Shown piece by piece: positions 16,262-24,758 of a stretch of DNA of 64,000 nucleotides. Under the pieces are notes generated by a model that was not told the origin of the DNA, did no database searches, and saw nothing but the letters and a program-made list of their open reading frames with translations. This DNA comes from Chitinophagaceae bacterium. Lineage in GTDB: Bacteria; Bacteroidota; Bacteroidia; Chitinophagales; Chitinophagaceae. The stretch lies in the NCBI GenBank assembly GCA_016720565.1, contig JADKKJ010000011.1, positions 310,001 through 374,000 on the forward strand, given 5' to 3'. Each line of letters starts with the position of its first letter. Position 1 is the first letter of the stretch. Position numbers and translations under genes: made by a program.

Positions 16262-18274
16262 ATGCCAGATCAACCAGCCTTCAAACCATTTGTCTCTGCG
16301 GAAACGAATATGAAGGAATTCACGGTCAAGTCTATTTTGATGGGCGCTATTTTCGGGGTCATCTTCGGTGCCGCCACTGTTTACCTGGCGTTAAAAGCCG
16401 GTTTAACGGTATCAGCTTCCATTCCTATCGCCGTATTATCCATCGCCTTGGGAAAACTCTTCCTTAAAACGACCATTCTCGAAAATAATATCATTCAAAC
16501 TACTGGATCTGCAGGCGAAAGCATTGCGGCAGGTGTGGTGTTCACCCTTCCGGGTTTTCTTTTCCTCACTTCCCCCGATAGCAAGACCTATTTTAATTAT
16601 GTTACCATCATGACCCTTGCCATACTTGGTGGTATGCTTGGCACCCTGATGATGATCCCGCTTCGCCGATCACTGATCGTGAAAGAACATGGTACCCTTC
16701 CCTACCCGGAAGGAACTGCCTGTGCCTCCGTATTAAAAGCAGGGGAAAAAGGTGGCGATCTGGCTAAGACAGCCTTCCTCGGAATGGCCGTTGCTATAGT
16801 TTACGCTATCCTTCAAAAAGTGCTTCATGTGATCGCAGAAGTTCCGGTATTCGTTACCAACCTGAAAAACAAATACCTCCCTTCCGCCCGTGTAAATGGA
16901 GAGATCACTCCTGAATATTTGGGAGTAGGATATATCATCGGACCAAAGATCTCTGGCATCCTGGTAGCAGGTGGTATACTAAGTTCATTTGTATTGATCC
17001 CTTTACTGGCAACGCTGATCCCCGGCGACACCACCTTTCACCAATTGATGAAACTTGGATTGAAGCCTGAAAAATATGGATGGGACGCTACCACCCATGA
17101 ATTCGCTAATTCTGCCGAAGCACTTTATCGCGCTTATATCCGACAGATCGGTGCCGGCGCTGTTGCCGCCGGAGGTTTCATTACCCTGATAAAAACCATT
17201 CCTACTATTGTCACCTCCTTTAAAGAAAGCCTTGGTTCCGTAAAACGCGGAGGCGGAGAAAAAGCCATTGCACGTACAGATCGTGACCTCAGCATCAAAG
17301 TAGTAGGGTTAGGAAGTGTTGGCCTTATTCTGATCATGTCATTACTTTCCATCATTCCTGGAGATAATATAGGAAGCCGTTTATTACTGGGCCTGCTGGT
17401 GATCATTTTCGGCGCTTTCTTCGTTACTGTATCCTCCCGTATCGTAGGATTGATCGGATCTTCTAATAATCCTATCAGCGGTATGACCATCGCGACCATT
17501 ATGGCCACCTGCCTGGTGTTCATTGGAGTAGGATGGAGCGGACAGGCATATGAGCCTATGGCTCTTGTGGTAGGGGGTATGATCTGTGTTGCAGCTGCGA
17601 ATGCGGGTGCTACCTCACAGGACCTTAAAACGGGTTACCTGGTGGGTGCTACTCCTAAATACCAGCAGATCGCGCTTTTTATTGGAGCGATCGTTTCTTC
17701 TATCGTAATTGGCTGGACCGTTAAAATACTTGACACCCCATCGGCAGCGCTCGCAGCAACGGGTGTACAACATGCCATTGGGGAAACCTATTCTGCTCCG
17801 CAGGCCACTTTGATGGCAACGCTGATCAAAGGAATTCTTTCTTTTAATCTCGACTGGCAGTTTGTTCTGGTGGGTGTTTTCATAGCTATTGTACTTGAAC
17901 TATGCGGAGTGAAATCTTTGAGCTTCGCTGTAGGAACTTATCTGCCTCTCTCTACAACCCTGCCCATTTTTGCCGGCGGATTCCTTCGAGGCATTGCTGA
18001 TAAAAAAGCAGCCAAAAATAAGATCGTGGATGAGGAGGAAGATCTTCGTAAAGGAAATCTTTTTGCTACCGGCCTGGTGGCAGGGGGAGCTTTATTCGGT
18101 GTGATCGCTGCTATCCTAACAGTATTCTTTGAGTCCACCATGAACGCCCTGAATATGGAAGAAAGTTTTGTCCATTCATTAGGGAAAAGCGGTTACATGG
18201 CCCTGGGTGTTGGATTCTTTGCCATGATGTGCTTCATACTATACAGAGTGGCTACATCGAATAAAAAAGCTTAA
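16262..18274 (+). CDS. OPT family oligopeptide transporter
   Basis: A 670-residue polytopic protein with about 16 hydrophobic segments. The N-terminal part (KAGLTVSASIPIAVLSIALG, then NNIIQTTGSAGESIAAGV) is characteristic of the bacterial OPT family. The start at 16262 (MPDQPAFKPF) is preferred to a TTG two codons upstream. OPT proteins move oligopeptides or metal chelates; the bacterial branch is mostly uncharacterised. It lies behind a POT transporter but is separated by a terminator. Confidence 0.93.
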   Translation: MPDQPAFKPFVSAETNMKEFTVKSILMGAIFGVIFGAATVYLALKAGLTVSASIPIAVLSIALGKLFLKTTILENNIIQTTGSAGESIAAGVVFTLPGFLFLTSPDSKTYFNYVTIMTLAILGGMLGTLMMIPLRRSLIVKEHGTLPYPEGTACASVLKAGEKGGDLAKTAFLGMAVAIVYAILQKVLHVIAEVPVFVTNLKNKYLPSARVNGEITPEYLGVGYIIGPKISGILVAGGILSSFVLIPLLATLIPGDTTFHQLMKLGLKPEKYGWDATTHEFANSAEALYRAYIRQIGAGAVAAGGFITLIKTIPTIVTSFKESLGSVKRGGGEKAIARTDRDLSIKVVGLGSVGLILIMSLLSIIPGDNIGSRLLLGLLVIIFGAFFVTVSSRIVGLIGSSNNPISGMTIATIMATCLVFIGVGWSGQAYEPMALVVGGMICVAAANAGATSQDLKTGYLVGATPKYQQIALFIGAIVSSIVIGWTVKILDTPSAALAATGVQHAIGETYSAPQATLMATLIKGILSFNLDWQFVLVGVFIAIVLELCGVKSLSFAVGTYLPLSTTLPIFAGGFLRGIADKKAAKNKIVDEEEDLRKGNLFATGLVAGGALFGVIAAILTVFFESTMNALNMEESFVHSLGKSGYMALGVGFFAMMCFILYRVATSNKKA

Positions 18275-18290
18275 TAACCCATGCTTATAA

Positions 18291-18322
18291 AAAAAGGTCA
18301 CCATTGCTGGTGACCTTTTTGT
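18291..18322. terminator. Rho-independent terminator, possibly bidirectional
   Basis: AAAAAGGTCACCA (18291-18303) pairs with TGGTGACCTTTTT (18308-18320), loop TTGC. It sits between the convergent OPT and DUF1501 genes and can serve both strands. Confidence 0.88.
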
Positions 18323-18345
18323 TTGATAGCGCACGGATCGAATTG

Positions 18346-19545
18346 TCAGATAAAATTCAATTGATCATATTTCCCCGAAAGAATGAGCCTGTCATCGGCG
18401 CCCAGCCATTTATTCAGCACCGTAGCATATGCATTCTTAAAATCAACACCGAATTTAAGGTCTCCCTCATCCAGGTCGGCCAGGTCAGGCATGGCATTTA
18501 ATACCCCCTGTTGTTTTAATCCACCACTGATAAAGAACATATTGTTGGCCGTACCATGGTCGGTTCCACCACTGGCATTCTGCGAAACCCTTCTTCCAAA
18601 TTCGGAGAAAGTGAACAGCAATACATCCTGGAAACGGTTATTATCCTTCAGGTCCTTTACAAAAGCAGATACCGCCTCATTCATTTCATTGAACAAACGA
18701 CCCTGTTGCCCCTCCTGGTTGATATGGGTATCAAAACTTCCCAGGGATACATAATAAACTTTGGTATTTATTTCCGAATAGATAAGAGAAGCAATGGTCT
18801 TAAGGCTATTGGCAAGATCTGATTTTGGATAGCTGGCATTACTTGGATGAAGGCGGCTTTGCCTGAAAATATAATCTGCCGAAGACATGGTCTCTGCCAT
18901 GGTCTTGTATAAATAATCGACCGGTTTTTCTCCATCATCTCCTGTATGATTCTTCATCACATCGCGGAAGAATTTTTCATTGGCAGTACCATATAATCTC
19001 CTTGGATCTTTTACGGCAATCCCCTTTATATGCTCTCCTTTGAGTGAAAGACTGAGCACATCATCTATTTCTATGGCCTGGGTAGGATGATCGCAGCCTT
19101 TGCACTGCGCATCCAGGTACCGTCCCAGCCAACCGGTGTTCCAGTACTGGTTACTCTGGCTGGCGGAATGCCAGATATCCATGCTCCTGAAATGCGAACG
19201 GTCAGGATTAGGATAACCAACATTATTTAATATGGCCAGGTTGCCCGAATCAAAAAGGTCTTTGAAACCTGTAAGCGCCGGATTCAATCCAACCTCATCA
19301 GTTAATGAAAGCGCTTTGGCTCGTTCTATACCCAGTTTAGGGCGGGCCTTATAATAAAGGTCATTACGGTAAGGGATCACGGTATTCAATCCGTCATTAC
19401 CTCCGCTTAACTGAAGAATGACCACTACTTTATTGCCAGGAGGAACCAGGTTGCCACCTTCAAATGCCTTCAAAAACTTCGGCAGCATCAGCGAAGCCGT
19501 TGCCAGCGATCCCACCTGAATGAATTCTTTTCTTTTTATAAGCAT
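18346..19545 (-). CDS. DUF1501 domain protein
   Basis: A 399-residue protein. The start at 19545 gives MLIKRKEFIQVGSLATASLM, the typical N-terminus of DUF1501 proteins, in which a basic segment precedes a weak Tat-like hydrophobic stretch. The body has VVILQLSGGNDGLNTVIPY, DRSHFRSMDIWH, FTFSEFGRRV and GTDHGTANN, all conserved in the family and reminiscent of the alkaline phosphatase/sulfatase fold. The activity is unknown. It is encoded 73 bases after a DUF1800 gene, a pairing seen across Bacteroidota and Planctomycetes, so the two proteins probably act together at the envelope. Confidence 0.9.
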   Translation of the reverse strand: MLIKRKEFIQVGSLATASLMLPKFLKAFEGGNLVPPGNKVVVILQLSGGNDGLNTVIPYRNDLYYKARPKLGIERAKALSLTDEVGLNPALTGFKDLFDSGNLAILNNVGYPNPDRSHFRSMDIWHSASQSNQYWNTGWLGRYLDAQCKGCDHPTQAIEIDDVLSLSLKGEHIKGIAVKDPRRLYGTANEKFFRDVMKNHTGDDGEKPVDYLYKTMAETMSSADYIFRQSRLHPSNASYPKSDLANSLKTIASLIYSEINTKVYYVSLGSFDTHINQEGQQGRLFNEMNEAVSAFVKDLKDNNRFQDVLLFTFSEFGRRVSQNASGGTDHGTANNMFFISGGLKQQGVLNAMPDLADLDEGDLKFGVDFKNAYATVLNKWLGADDRLILSGKYDQLNFI

Positions 19546-19588
19546 TATTGCTGTTTTTGAATTTGAGAGGTACGACCTGAGAAACACC

Positions 19589-19618
19589 TTTCACCCATTC
19601 ACTTATTCACCCATTCCC
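19589..19618. repeat. Short degenerate repeat of TTCACCCAT units
   Basis: Units TTCACCCATTC, ACTTATTCACCCATTCC lie between the DUF1800 stop and the DUF1501 start. The array resembles the other degenerate intergenic repeats of this window but has its own unit. Confidence 0.5.
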
Positions 19619-21082
19619 TCAACATAATTGATACTCCGGCGCACTCATCACCTGCAACGTAGCAGTCCTGATAAACACCTCCCTGCCTGAACCATCAGCA
19701 TACTGGCTGATAAGCTCTTTGGGGATCCTGATCGAAACCTGCAGGAGATTACGAATAATGGTATCCACAAGGTTTTCCCTGGAGATCTTTTCAAAATGTT
19801 TTACATACAGCCCCCAGTCAATGGTAACATTGATCGGGCGTCCGCCCTTTTCAAAAGTCTTTTTCATGTTAGCGGCCACATCCGCATCTTTCTTACCCAT
19901 CATCTGGTCATCATCGTCCTTAGGACGGATGTTCATTTCATCGGTCTGGTTAAGTAACATGGGAAGACGCATTCGCATCATCAGGGAAGAACTATCGATC
20001 CAGTTCCTTCCTCCGGGCCATCCGGCCACATTGGGTGGATAGAAAAGGACCTGGCCCAAAACGCGTTGCAAAAGCAGGAAGGCTTCCTCATTCTCTATTT
20101 TCATAGGCAGTAATCGCTGCATGCCTACTATCAGTTCGATGGGAGATTTTATGTGGGTGCCTATATTTTTTTCTTCATAGAACCAATCGCTGGCGAAAAT
20201 ATCCTCCAGCAGGGGGCCTATCTCATATTTATTAGTATAAAAACGATCTGCCAGCCATTCTGCTTTTTCTTTATCAACGATCTCGTTCACAAAGAAGCGG
20301 TACATCTTAGTGACAATAAACTTTGCCGTTTGCTTTTGCTGAAGTAAAATATCCAATACCTCGTCACCATCAAAATTTCCGGTCTTTCCCAGTACGGTCT
20401 TTGGTCCATAGTCATGCTGAAAACGGCGGAACTGGAACTCCCCGCTAACAGTTGCGCCCCAACCTGTAAATGCACGTGCCGCTTCTTTAACATCCTGCTC
20501 CGTATAGTTGCCTCTTCCCAGCGTGAACAGTTCCATTACCTCACGGGCGAAATTCTCGTTAGGATGGTCTTTTTTATTCTGCTGGTTATTCAGGAAGTTC
20601 AGCATGGCGGCGGTCTTAGATACCTGTTTCAGCATCGTACCAAAATTCCCCAGCGCATTCACCCGCAATACATCCAGCAAACCCTGCTGGTAAAACAGGT
20701 TCAGGTTCCGGCAGGCAAAATGCCCATGCCAGAATAAAGATAATTTCTCCCTTAGCTGCGCTTTGCTGTTTACCATATTCTGGATCCAGTAAAGATTCAG
20801 GCTCCGGATCCCATCTCGGTTCTTTTGCTGTAACTGCTTTCTTTCCTCCGCGCCTAATTCTTTTTTCTGTAATCTTCCCGCATCCTGGAAGCCCATCACT
20901 AATCCCTTCAAGGCATCATCCGCCACATCTATCATGTCAGGCTTTTTGTCGGAGGCCTTCACCAGCGCTTTATAAAACTGCTTTGGAGAATAATCGGGCA
21001 GATCATTTAACTGTTCTACGGCTGGACCAAAACCTGCTCTCCATAACAGGTGCTGGTTTTTGATCTGGTTGGTCAAAGACAT
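19619..21082 (-). CDS. DUF1800 domain protein
   Basis: A 487-residue protein with family landmarks HLLWRAGFGPAVEQL at the N-terminus, LFWHGHFACRN, NENFAREVMELFTLG, ARAFTGWG and FYPPNVAGWPGGRNWID. No signal peptide is obvious. The function is unknown; the family nearly always accompanies DUF1501, as here. Upstream lies 227 bases without a gene up to the divergent M43 protease gene. Confidence 0.9.
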   Translation of the reverse strand: MSLTNQIKNQHLLWRAGFGPAVEQLNDLPDYSPKQFYKALVKASDKKPDMIDVADDALKGLVMGFQDAGRLQKKELGAEERKQLQQKNRDGIRSLNLYWIQNMVNSKAQLREKLSLFWHGHFACRNLNLFYQQGLLDVLRVNALGNFGTMLKQVSKTAAMLNFLNNQQNKKDHPNENFAREVMELFTLGRGNYTEQDVKEAARAFTGWGATVSGEFQFRRFQHDYGPKTVLGKTGNFDGDEVLDILLQQKQTAKFIVTKMYRFFVNEIVDKEKAEWLADRFYTNKYEIGPLLEDIFASDWFYEEKNIGTHIKSPIELIVGMQRLLPMKIENEEAFLLLQRVLGQVLFYPPNVAGWPGGRNWIDSSSLMMRMRLPMLLNQTDEMNIRPKDDDDQMMGKKDADVAANMKKTFEKGGRPINVTIDWGLYVKHFEKISRENLVDTIIRNLLQVSIRIPKELISQYADGSGREVFIRTATLQVMSAPEYQLC

Positions 21083-21309
21083 GAGCTAAAGATTTAAGTT
21101 TCAGACCCGGAAAACAGGTCGGGGTTTAATTTTCAGCGATTTAGTTTATGCTAAATACCTGATCAAATTCTTAAAAGTATATCTCCTTTATTCAATAAAT
21201 ACATAATACGCTTTCCTAATATAAAATATTATCCACGAAACTAATAATCCCGTTTCCTTCATTGGAAATTTTAAATATATTTAGTGACCATAAAAACAAA
21301 AGATTATTT

Positions 21310-22281
21310 ATGAAAAAGATTTTTCTATTTATTGCCGGTTCTATCCTGCTGGCGCTTGGTTGTAATAAATCAACCGACCAGCAACTGGACCCTGCCGGCG
21401 ACGCGCCCGTAGCCGTTACAACCCGCCATTGCGCAACGGAAGAAGTGTTCCAGGAACAATTAAAAGCAGACCCTTCCCTGGCCCAGCGCATGGCCTCAAT
21501 TGAAGAATTCACACGCAATTTTGCCAATAACCCCGACGCGGGCCGTTTGGTAAACGGCGTGATGGAAATACCCGTGGTTGTAAATGTGCTCTGGAGAACT
21601 GCTTCAGAAAATGTTTCAGATGCCCAGATCAATTCCCAGATTATTGCGCTGAACCAGGACTATAGCGCCACAAATGCAGACTATAATTCTGTACCAACCG
21701 TATTCTCTAACCTTCGATCCGGCAATTGCGGGATACGTTTTGTATTAGATGCGGTTGTACGAAAACAAACCAATAAAAAAAGCTGGAGCACCAATGATGC
21801 GATGAAGAAATCAAGCCAGGGTGGTATTAACCCCACAAGCCCTACCACCAAACTTAATATGTGGGTGTGTACCCTATCCAATGGTATCCTGGGATACGCT
21901 CAGTTTCCCGGTGGACCCGCCGCTACAGATGGGGTAGTAATACTTAATACAGGATTTGGTACTACCGGCACTGCCCAGGCGCCATTCAATAAAGGAAGGA
22001 CCGCCACCCATGAGATCGGCCATTGGTTCAATCTCCGCCATATCTGGGGTGATGCTTCCTGCGGCAATGACCTGGTAGATGATACCCCTATTCACAACAG
22101 CGCTAATTATGGCTGTCCCGGTACACCAACCAGCACTTGCGGAGGAACCGCTCATCCTATGATGACCATGAACTATATGGACTATACGGATGACCCCTGC
22201 ATGTATATGTTCACGATCGGACAAAAAACAAGAATGCAGGCCACTTATGCAACAGGTGGACCAAGACAAAGTTTCAGATGA
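21310..22281 (+). CDS. Secreted M43-type zinc metalloprotease (lipoprotein)
   Basis: A 323-residue protein. The start at 21310 gives a lipoprotein signal MKKIFLFIAGSILLALGC. The catalytic motif HEIGHWFNLRHIWG fits HExxHxxGxxH-type metzincins of the pappalysin group (M43), with the downstream Met-turn region MMTMNYMDYTDDPCM and several Cys that could form disulfides. It would cleave proteins at the cell surface. A weak -7 box TATATTTA lies at 21276-21283, and a strong terminator follows. The substrate is unknown. Confidence 0.92.
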   Translation: MKKIFLFIAGSILLALGCNKSTDQQLDPAGDAPVAVTTRHCATEEVFQEQLKADPSLAQRMASIEEFTRNFANNPDAGRLVNGVMEIPVVVNVLWRTASENVSDAQINSQIIALNQDYSATNADYNSVPTVFSNLRSGNCGIRFVLDAVVRKQTNKKSWSTNDAMKKSSQGGINPTSPTTKLNMWVCTLSNGILGYAQFPGGPAATDGVVILNTGFGTTGTAQAPFNKGRTATHEIGHWFNLRHIWGDASCGNDLVDDTPIHNSANYGCPGTPTSTCGGTAHPMMTMNYMDYTDDPCMYMFTIGQKTRMQATYATGGPRQSFR

Positions 22282-22293
22282 TCTTTTATCTAT

Positions 22294-22329
22294 AAAAAAA
22301 GGCCGTAGTATTCGCTACGGCCTTTTTTT
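22294..22329. terminator. Bidirectional Rho-independent terminator
   Basis: GGCCGTAG (22301-22308) pairs with CTACGGCC (22315-22322), loop TATTCG, flanked by A7 and T7. It separates the convergent M43 protease and serS genes. Confidence 0.9.
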
Positions 22330-22349
22330 ATAGGTGTTTAATCTTATTC

Positions 22350-23618
22350 TCATATCGAAGCAGCTCCAAAGTATGGTTGCAGCACTTTGGGCAATTCGAT
22401 ACGATCAGGCTTCTGGTTATTTTCCAGCAGGCAGGCCACGATACGCGGAAGCGCCAGTGAACTTCCATTCAGCGAATGCGCTAACCGGGTCTTTCCTGCA
22501 GTATCCTTATAACGGATCTTCATCCGGTTGGTTTGGAACGATTCAAAATTAGAAACTGAACTTACTTCCAGCCACCGGTCCTGTGCCGCGCTGTATACTT
22601 CAAAATCATAAGTCAGCGCAGAAGCAAAACTCATATCACCGCCACAAAGCCGGAGGATGCGGTAAGGCAGCTCAAGGCTATTCAATAATGCTTCCACATG
22701 TTCTACCATCTGGTCCAGAATAGCATAACTGTTTTCCGGATGAACCAATTGAACGATCTCCACTTTATCAAACTGATGTACCCGGTTCAAACCACGCACA
22801 TCTTTACCAAAAGAACCTGCTTCCCTGCGGAAACAGGGACTATAAGCCGTCATCTTTAAAGGCAACTCGGCATCTTTCAATAAAGTGTCCCTGTAAATAT
22901 TGGTCAACGGCACTTCCGCCGTAGGGATCATATAAAAACCATCCGCGGGCATATGATACATCTGCCCTTCTTTATCAGGCAGCTGGCCTGTACCATAAGC
23001 GCTGGCCTCATTTACCATTAATGGAGTAAGGTATTCCGTGTAACCCGCAGCCGTATTATAATCCAGGAAATACTGAATTAAAGCACGCTGAAGTTTAGCT
23101 CCCTTGCCTTTGTATAATGGGAACCCACTACCCGTTATCTTAGCGCCGGTCTCAAAATCTACAATATCATAGGTTTTGATCAGGTCCCAGTGCGGAACTG
23201 CATTCGCTGGAAGTACCGGTTTTTTACCTCCTTCCCTTACAACCACATTGTCCTGAGGTGTTTTTCCTGCAGGCACCAATGGAGAGGGAAGATTGGGCAA
23301 AAGGATCAGTTTATCGTTTAGTTTTTTTTCCGTCTCTATCAATTGATCGGTGATGGGCTGCAGGGAGATCTTATAAGCTGCCACTTCCTGTTTTTTAGCC
23401 TCAGCGGCGTCTTTCTCCCCTTTGGCCATCAACTGACCGATCTCTTTGGAAGCTGCATTGATCTTTGCCAGTGTATTGTCTGAATCCAGTTGTAATTTTT
23501 TCCTTTCATCATCCAGGTCAATGATCTCATCCACCATTTGGGGAGCATAAAAATTCTTCTTCTCCAGCCTCTTCTTCACCTCCTCCGCATCCTGTCTTAA
23601 AACCTGTAACTGCAACAT
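22350..23618 (-). CDS. serS: Serine--tRNA ligase
   Basis: A 422-residue class II synthetase. The start at 23618 (MLQLQVLRQDAEEVKKRLEK) begins the N-terminal coiled-coil arm; the longer frame upstream is not SerRS sequence. Catalytic motifs are TAEVPLTN, the motif 2 loop CFRREAGSFGKDVRGLNRVHQF, and motif 3 in SLNGSSLALPRIVACLLEN. It charges tRNA-Ser. Its -7 box TATCTTTG at 23643-23636 is 17 bases from the ATG and overlaps the promoter of the divergent gene. Confidence 0.97.
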   Translation of the reverse strand: MLQLQVLRQDAEEVKKRLEKKNFYAPQMVDEIIDLDDERKKLQLDSDNTLAKINAASKEIGQLMAKGEKDAAEAKKQEVAAYKISLQPITDQLIETEKKLNDKLILLPNLPSPLVPAGKTPQDNVVVREGGKKPVLPANAVPHWDLIKTYDIVDFETGAKITGSGFPLYKGKGAKLQRALIQYFLDYNTAAGYTEYLTPLMVNEASAYGTGQLPDKEGQMYHMPADGFYMIPTAEVPLTNIYRDTLLKDAELPLKMTAYSPCFRREAGSFGKDVRGLNRVHQFDKVEIVQLVHPENSYAILDQMVEHVEALLNSLELPYRILRLCGGDMSFASALTYDFEVYSAAQDRWLEVSSVSNFESFQTNRMKIRYKDTAGKTRLAHSLNGSSLALPRIVACLLENNQKPDRIELPKVLQPYFGAASI

Positions 23619-23635
23619 TTTTTTTTGATTTGCCG

Positions 23636-23649
23636 CAAAGATACCTTTG
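23636..23649. promoter_or_regulatory. Overlapping divergent -7 boxes (serS and 23655 gene)
   Basis: CAAAGATACCTTTG contains TATCTTTG on the minus strand (23643-23636) for serS and TACCTTTG on the plus strand (23642-23649) for the small gene at 23655. Both match TAnnTTTG exactly and share two bases. For serS a CTTG at 23667-23664 gives a -33 element with about 20-base spacing. Confidence 0.6.
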
Positions 23650-23654
23650 TCCCC

Positions 23655-24002
23655 ATGAATCCACAAGATGATCTGCAGCAAAGATGGTGGAACCTGGAAG
23701 CCAAACTGGTAGAAAGGTTCGGAAAGAAACCCGATATGGAAGCGATCCTCTTCCTGATCGGCATCCAGGAATTCGGAGATATAAAGGAAAAATTCACCAA
23801 AGAACAGAAACAGGACCTTATGCATGTGGCCGTATGCAGCCTGTTTGCCTCCAGTGGTTTTTATGAACTGGAAATGGTGGATGAAGACGGCTGGCCCCAT
23901 TTCCGGCAACTAAAAGCCATGCCTGATATGTCGGCCATCCAGCAGGAGAATTTTCTTAAAGACCATATCATTCTTTATTTTGAGCAAAATGATATCTTAT
24001 GA
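23655..24002 (+). CDS. Conserved small protein, unknown function
   Basis: A 115-residue soluble, acidic protein with no signal peptide. The start at 23655 (MNPQDDLQQRWWNLEAKLVE) is chosen because the upstream frame runs through the promoter. Visible features are a Trp-rich N-terminus, RFGKKPDMEAILFLIGIQEF and a C-terminal helix. The ATG lies only five bases after the -7 box, so the message may have no leader. Its stop overlaps the start of the cyclophilin gene (ATGA), so the two are coupled. I do not recognise a named domain. Confidence 0.8.
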   Translation: MNPQDDLQQRWWNLEAKLVERFGKKPDMEAILFLIGIQEFGDIKEKFTKEQKQDLMHVAVCSLFASSGFYELEMVDEDGWPHFRQLKAMPDMSAIQQENFLKDHIILYFEQNDIL

Positions 24003-24703
24003 GGTTTAAATTAGTTGCCCTGATAATGCTGGCCTTCAGTTTCAGCGCCTTTTCCCAGGATTCCACGATCCGCAAAAAAGACCGTAAAAAAGATGTGTTG
24101 ATGGTAACCAGCTTGGGCGATATAGTTATCAGGCTTTATGATTCCACCCCGCTGCACCGTGATAATTTCCTGAAACTGGTAAAGACCCATTATTATGATG
24201 GCGTACTTTTTCACCGGGTGATCCAGAATTTCATGATCCAGGGTGGTGACCCTAACAGTCGCACCGCATCTGCCGGCCAGCCGCTCGGAAACGGAGGTCC
24301 TTCTTATACAATTCCCGCCGAATTCAGGACAACCCTGTTTCATAAAAAAGGCGTGATTGCCGCTGCCCGTACCGGTGATAAAGAAAATCCACTTAAAGCA
24401 AGCAGTGGAAGCCAGTTCTACCTGGCCCAGGGTAAAAAATTCACAGACGCAGGCCTGGATTCCGTTGAGACCTATCGACTGAATGGAAGAAAAATACCCC
24501 TGGATCAGCGGGAGGTATATAAAACTATTGGCGGTATCCCTCACCTTGACCAGAACTATACCGTATATGGAGAAGTGGTAAAAGGATTAGAGGTGATCGA
24601 TCGCATTGCAGCCGTTCCCACCAGTAAAGCAGCCGATCGTGACCGGCCATTAGAAGATGTAAAAATAATCAGCACCAGACTCATTAAACGACATAAAAAA
24701 TAG
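23999..24703 (+). CDS. Exported peptidyl-prolyl cis-trans isomerase, cyclophilin type
   Basis: A 234-residue protein with a signal peptide (MRFKLVALIMLAFSFSAFSQ) and a cyclophilin domain from about residue 40: HYYDGVLFHRVIQNFMIQGG contains the catalytic Arg, Phe and Gln positions, then GNGGPSYTIPAEF and SGSQFYLAQG. A roughly 30-residue insertion near the C-terminal third is usual for this Bacteroidota subgroup. It should speed proline isomerisation in periplasmic protein folding. It is translationally coupled to the preceding small gene. Confidence 0.93.
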   Translation: MRFKLVALIMLAFSFSAFSQDSTIRKKDRKKDVLMVTSLGDIVIRLYDSTPLHRDNFLKLVKTHYYDGVLFHRVIQNFMIQGGDPNSRTASAGQPLGNGGPSYTIPAEFRTTLFHKKGVIAAARTGDKENPLKASSGSQFYLAQGKKFTDAGLDSVETYRLNGRKIPLDQREVYKTIGGIPHLDQNYTVYGEVVKGLEVIDRIAAVPTSKAADRDRPLEDVKIISTRLIKRHKK

Positions 24704-24731
24704 GAAAGGATTCAGGCCTTTCCTATTTTTT
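24695..24731. terminator. Bidirectional Rho-independent terminator
   Basis: AAAAAATAGGAAAGG (24695-24709) pairs with CCTTTCCTATTTTTT (24717-24731), loop of seven bases, between the convergent cyclophilin and TonB-type receptor genes. Confidence 0.9.
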
Positions 24732-24758
24732 AGTGATCGATAATCAGTAACTACTAAA

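Noticed and set aside
14522..18274. POT and OPT genes as one operon
   Set aside because: A strong terminator at 16191-16229 separates them, so cotranscription is unlikely.
22350..23909. Extended serS frame starting at 23909
   Set aside because: The first 97 codons are antisense to the small gene at 23655 and do not resemble SerRS; the start at 23618 gives the normal N-terminus.
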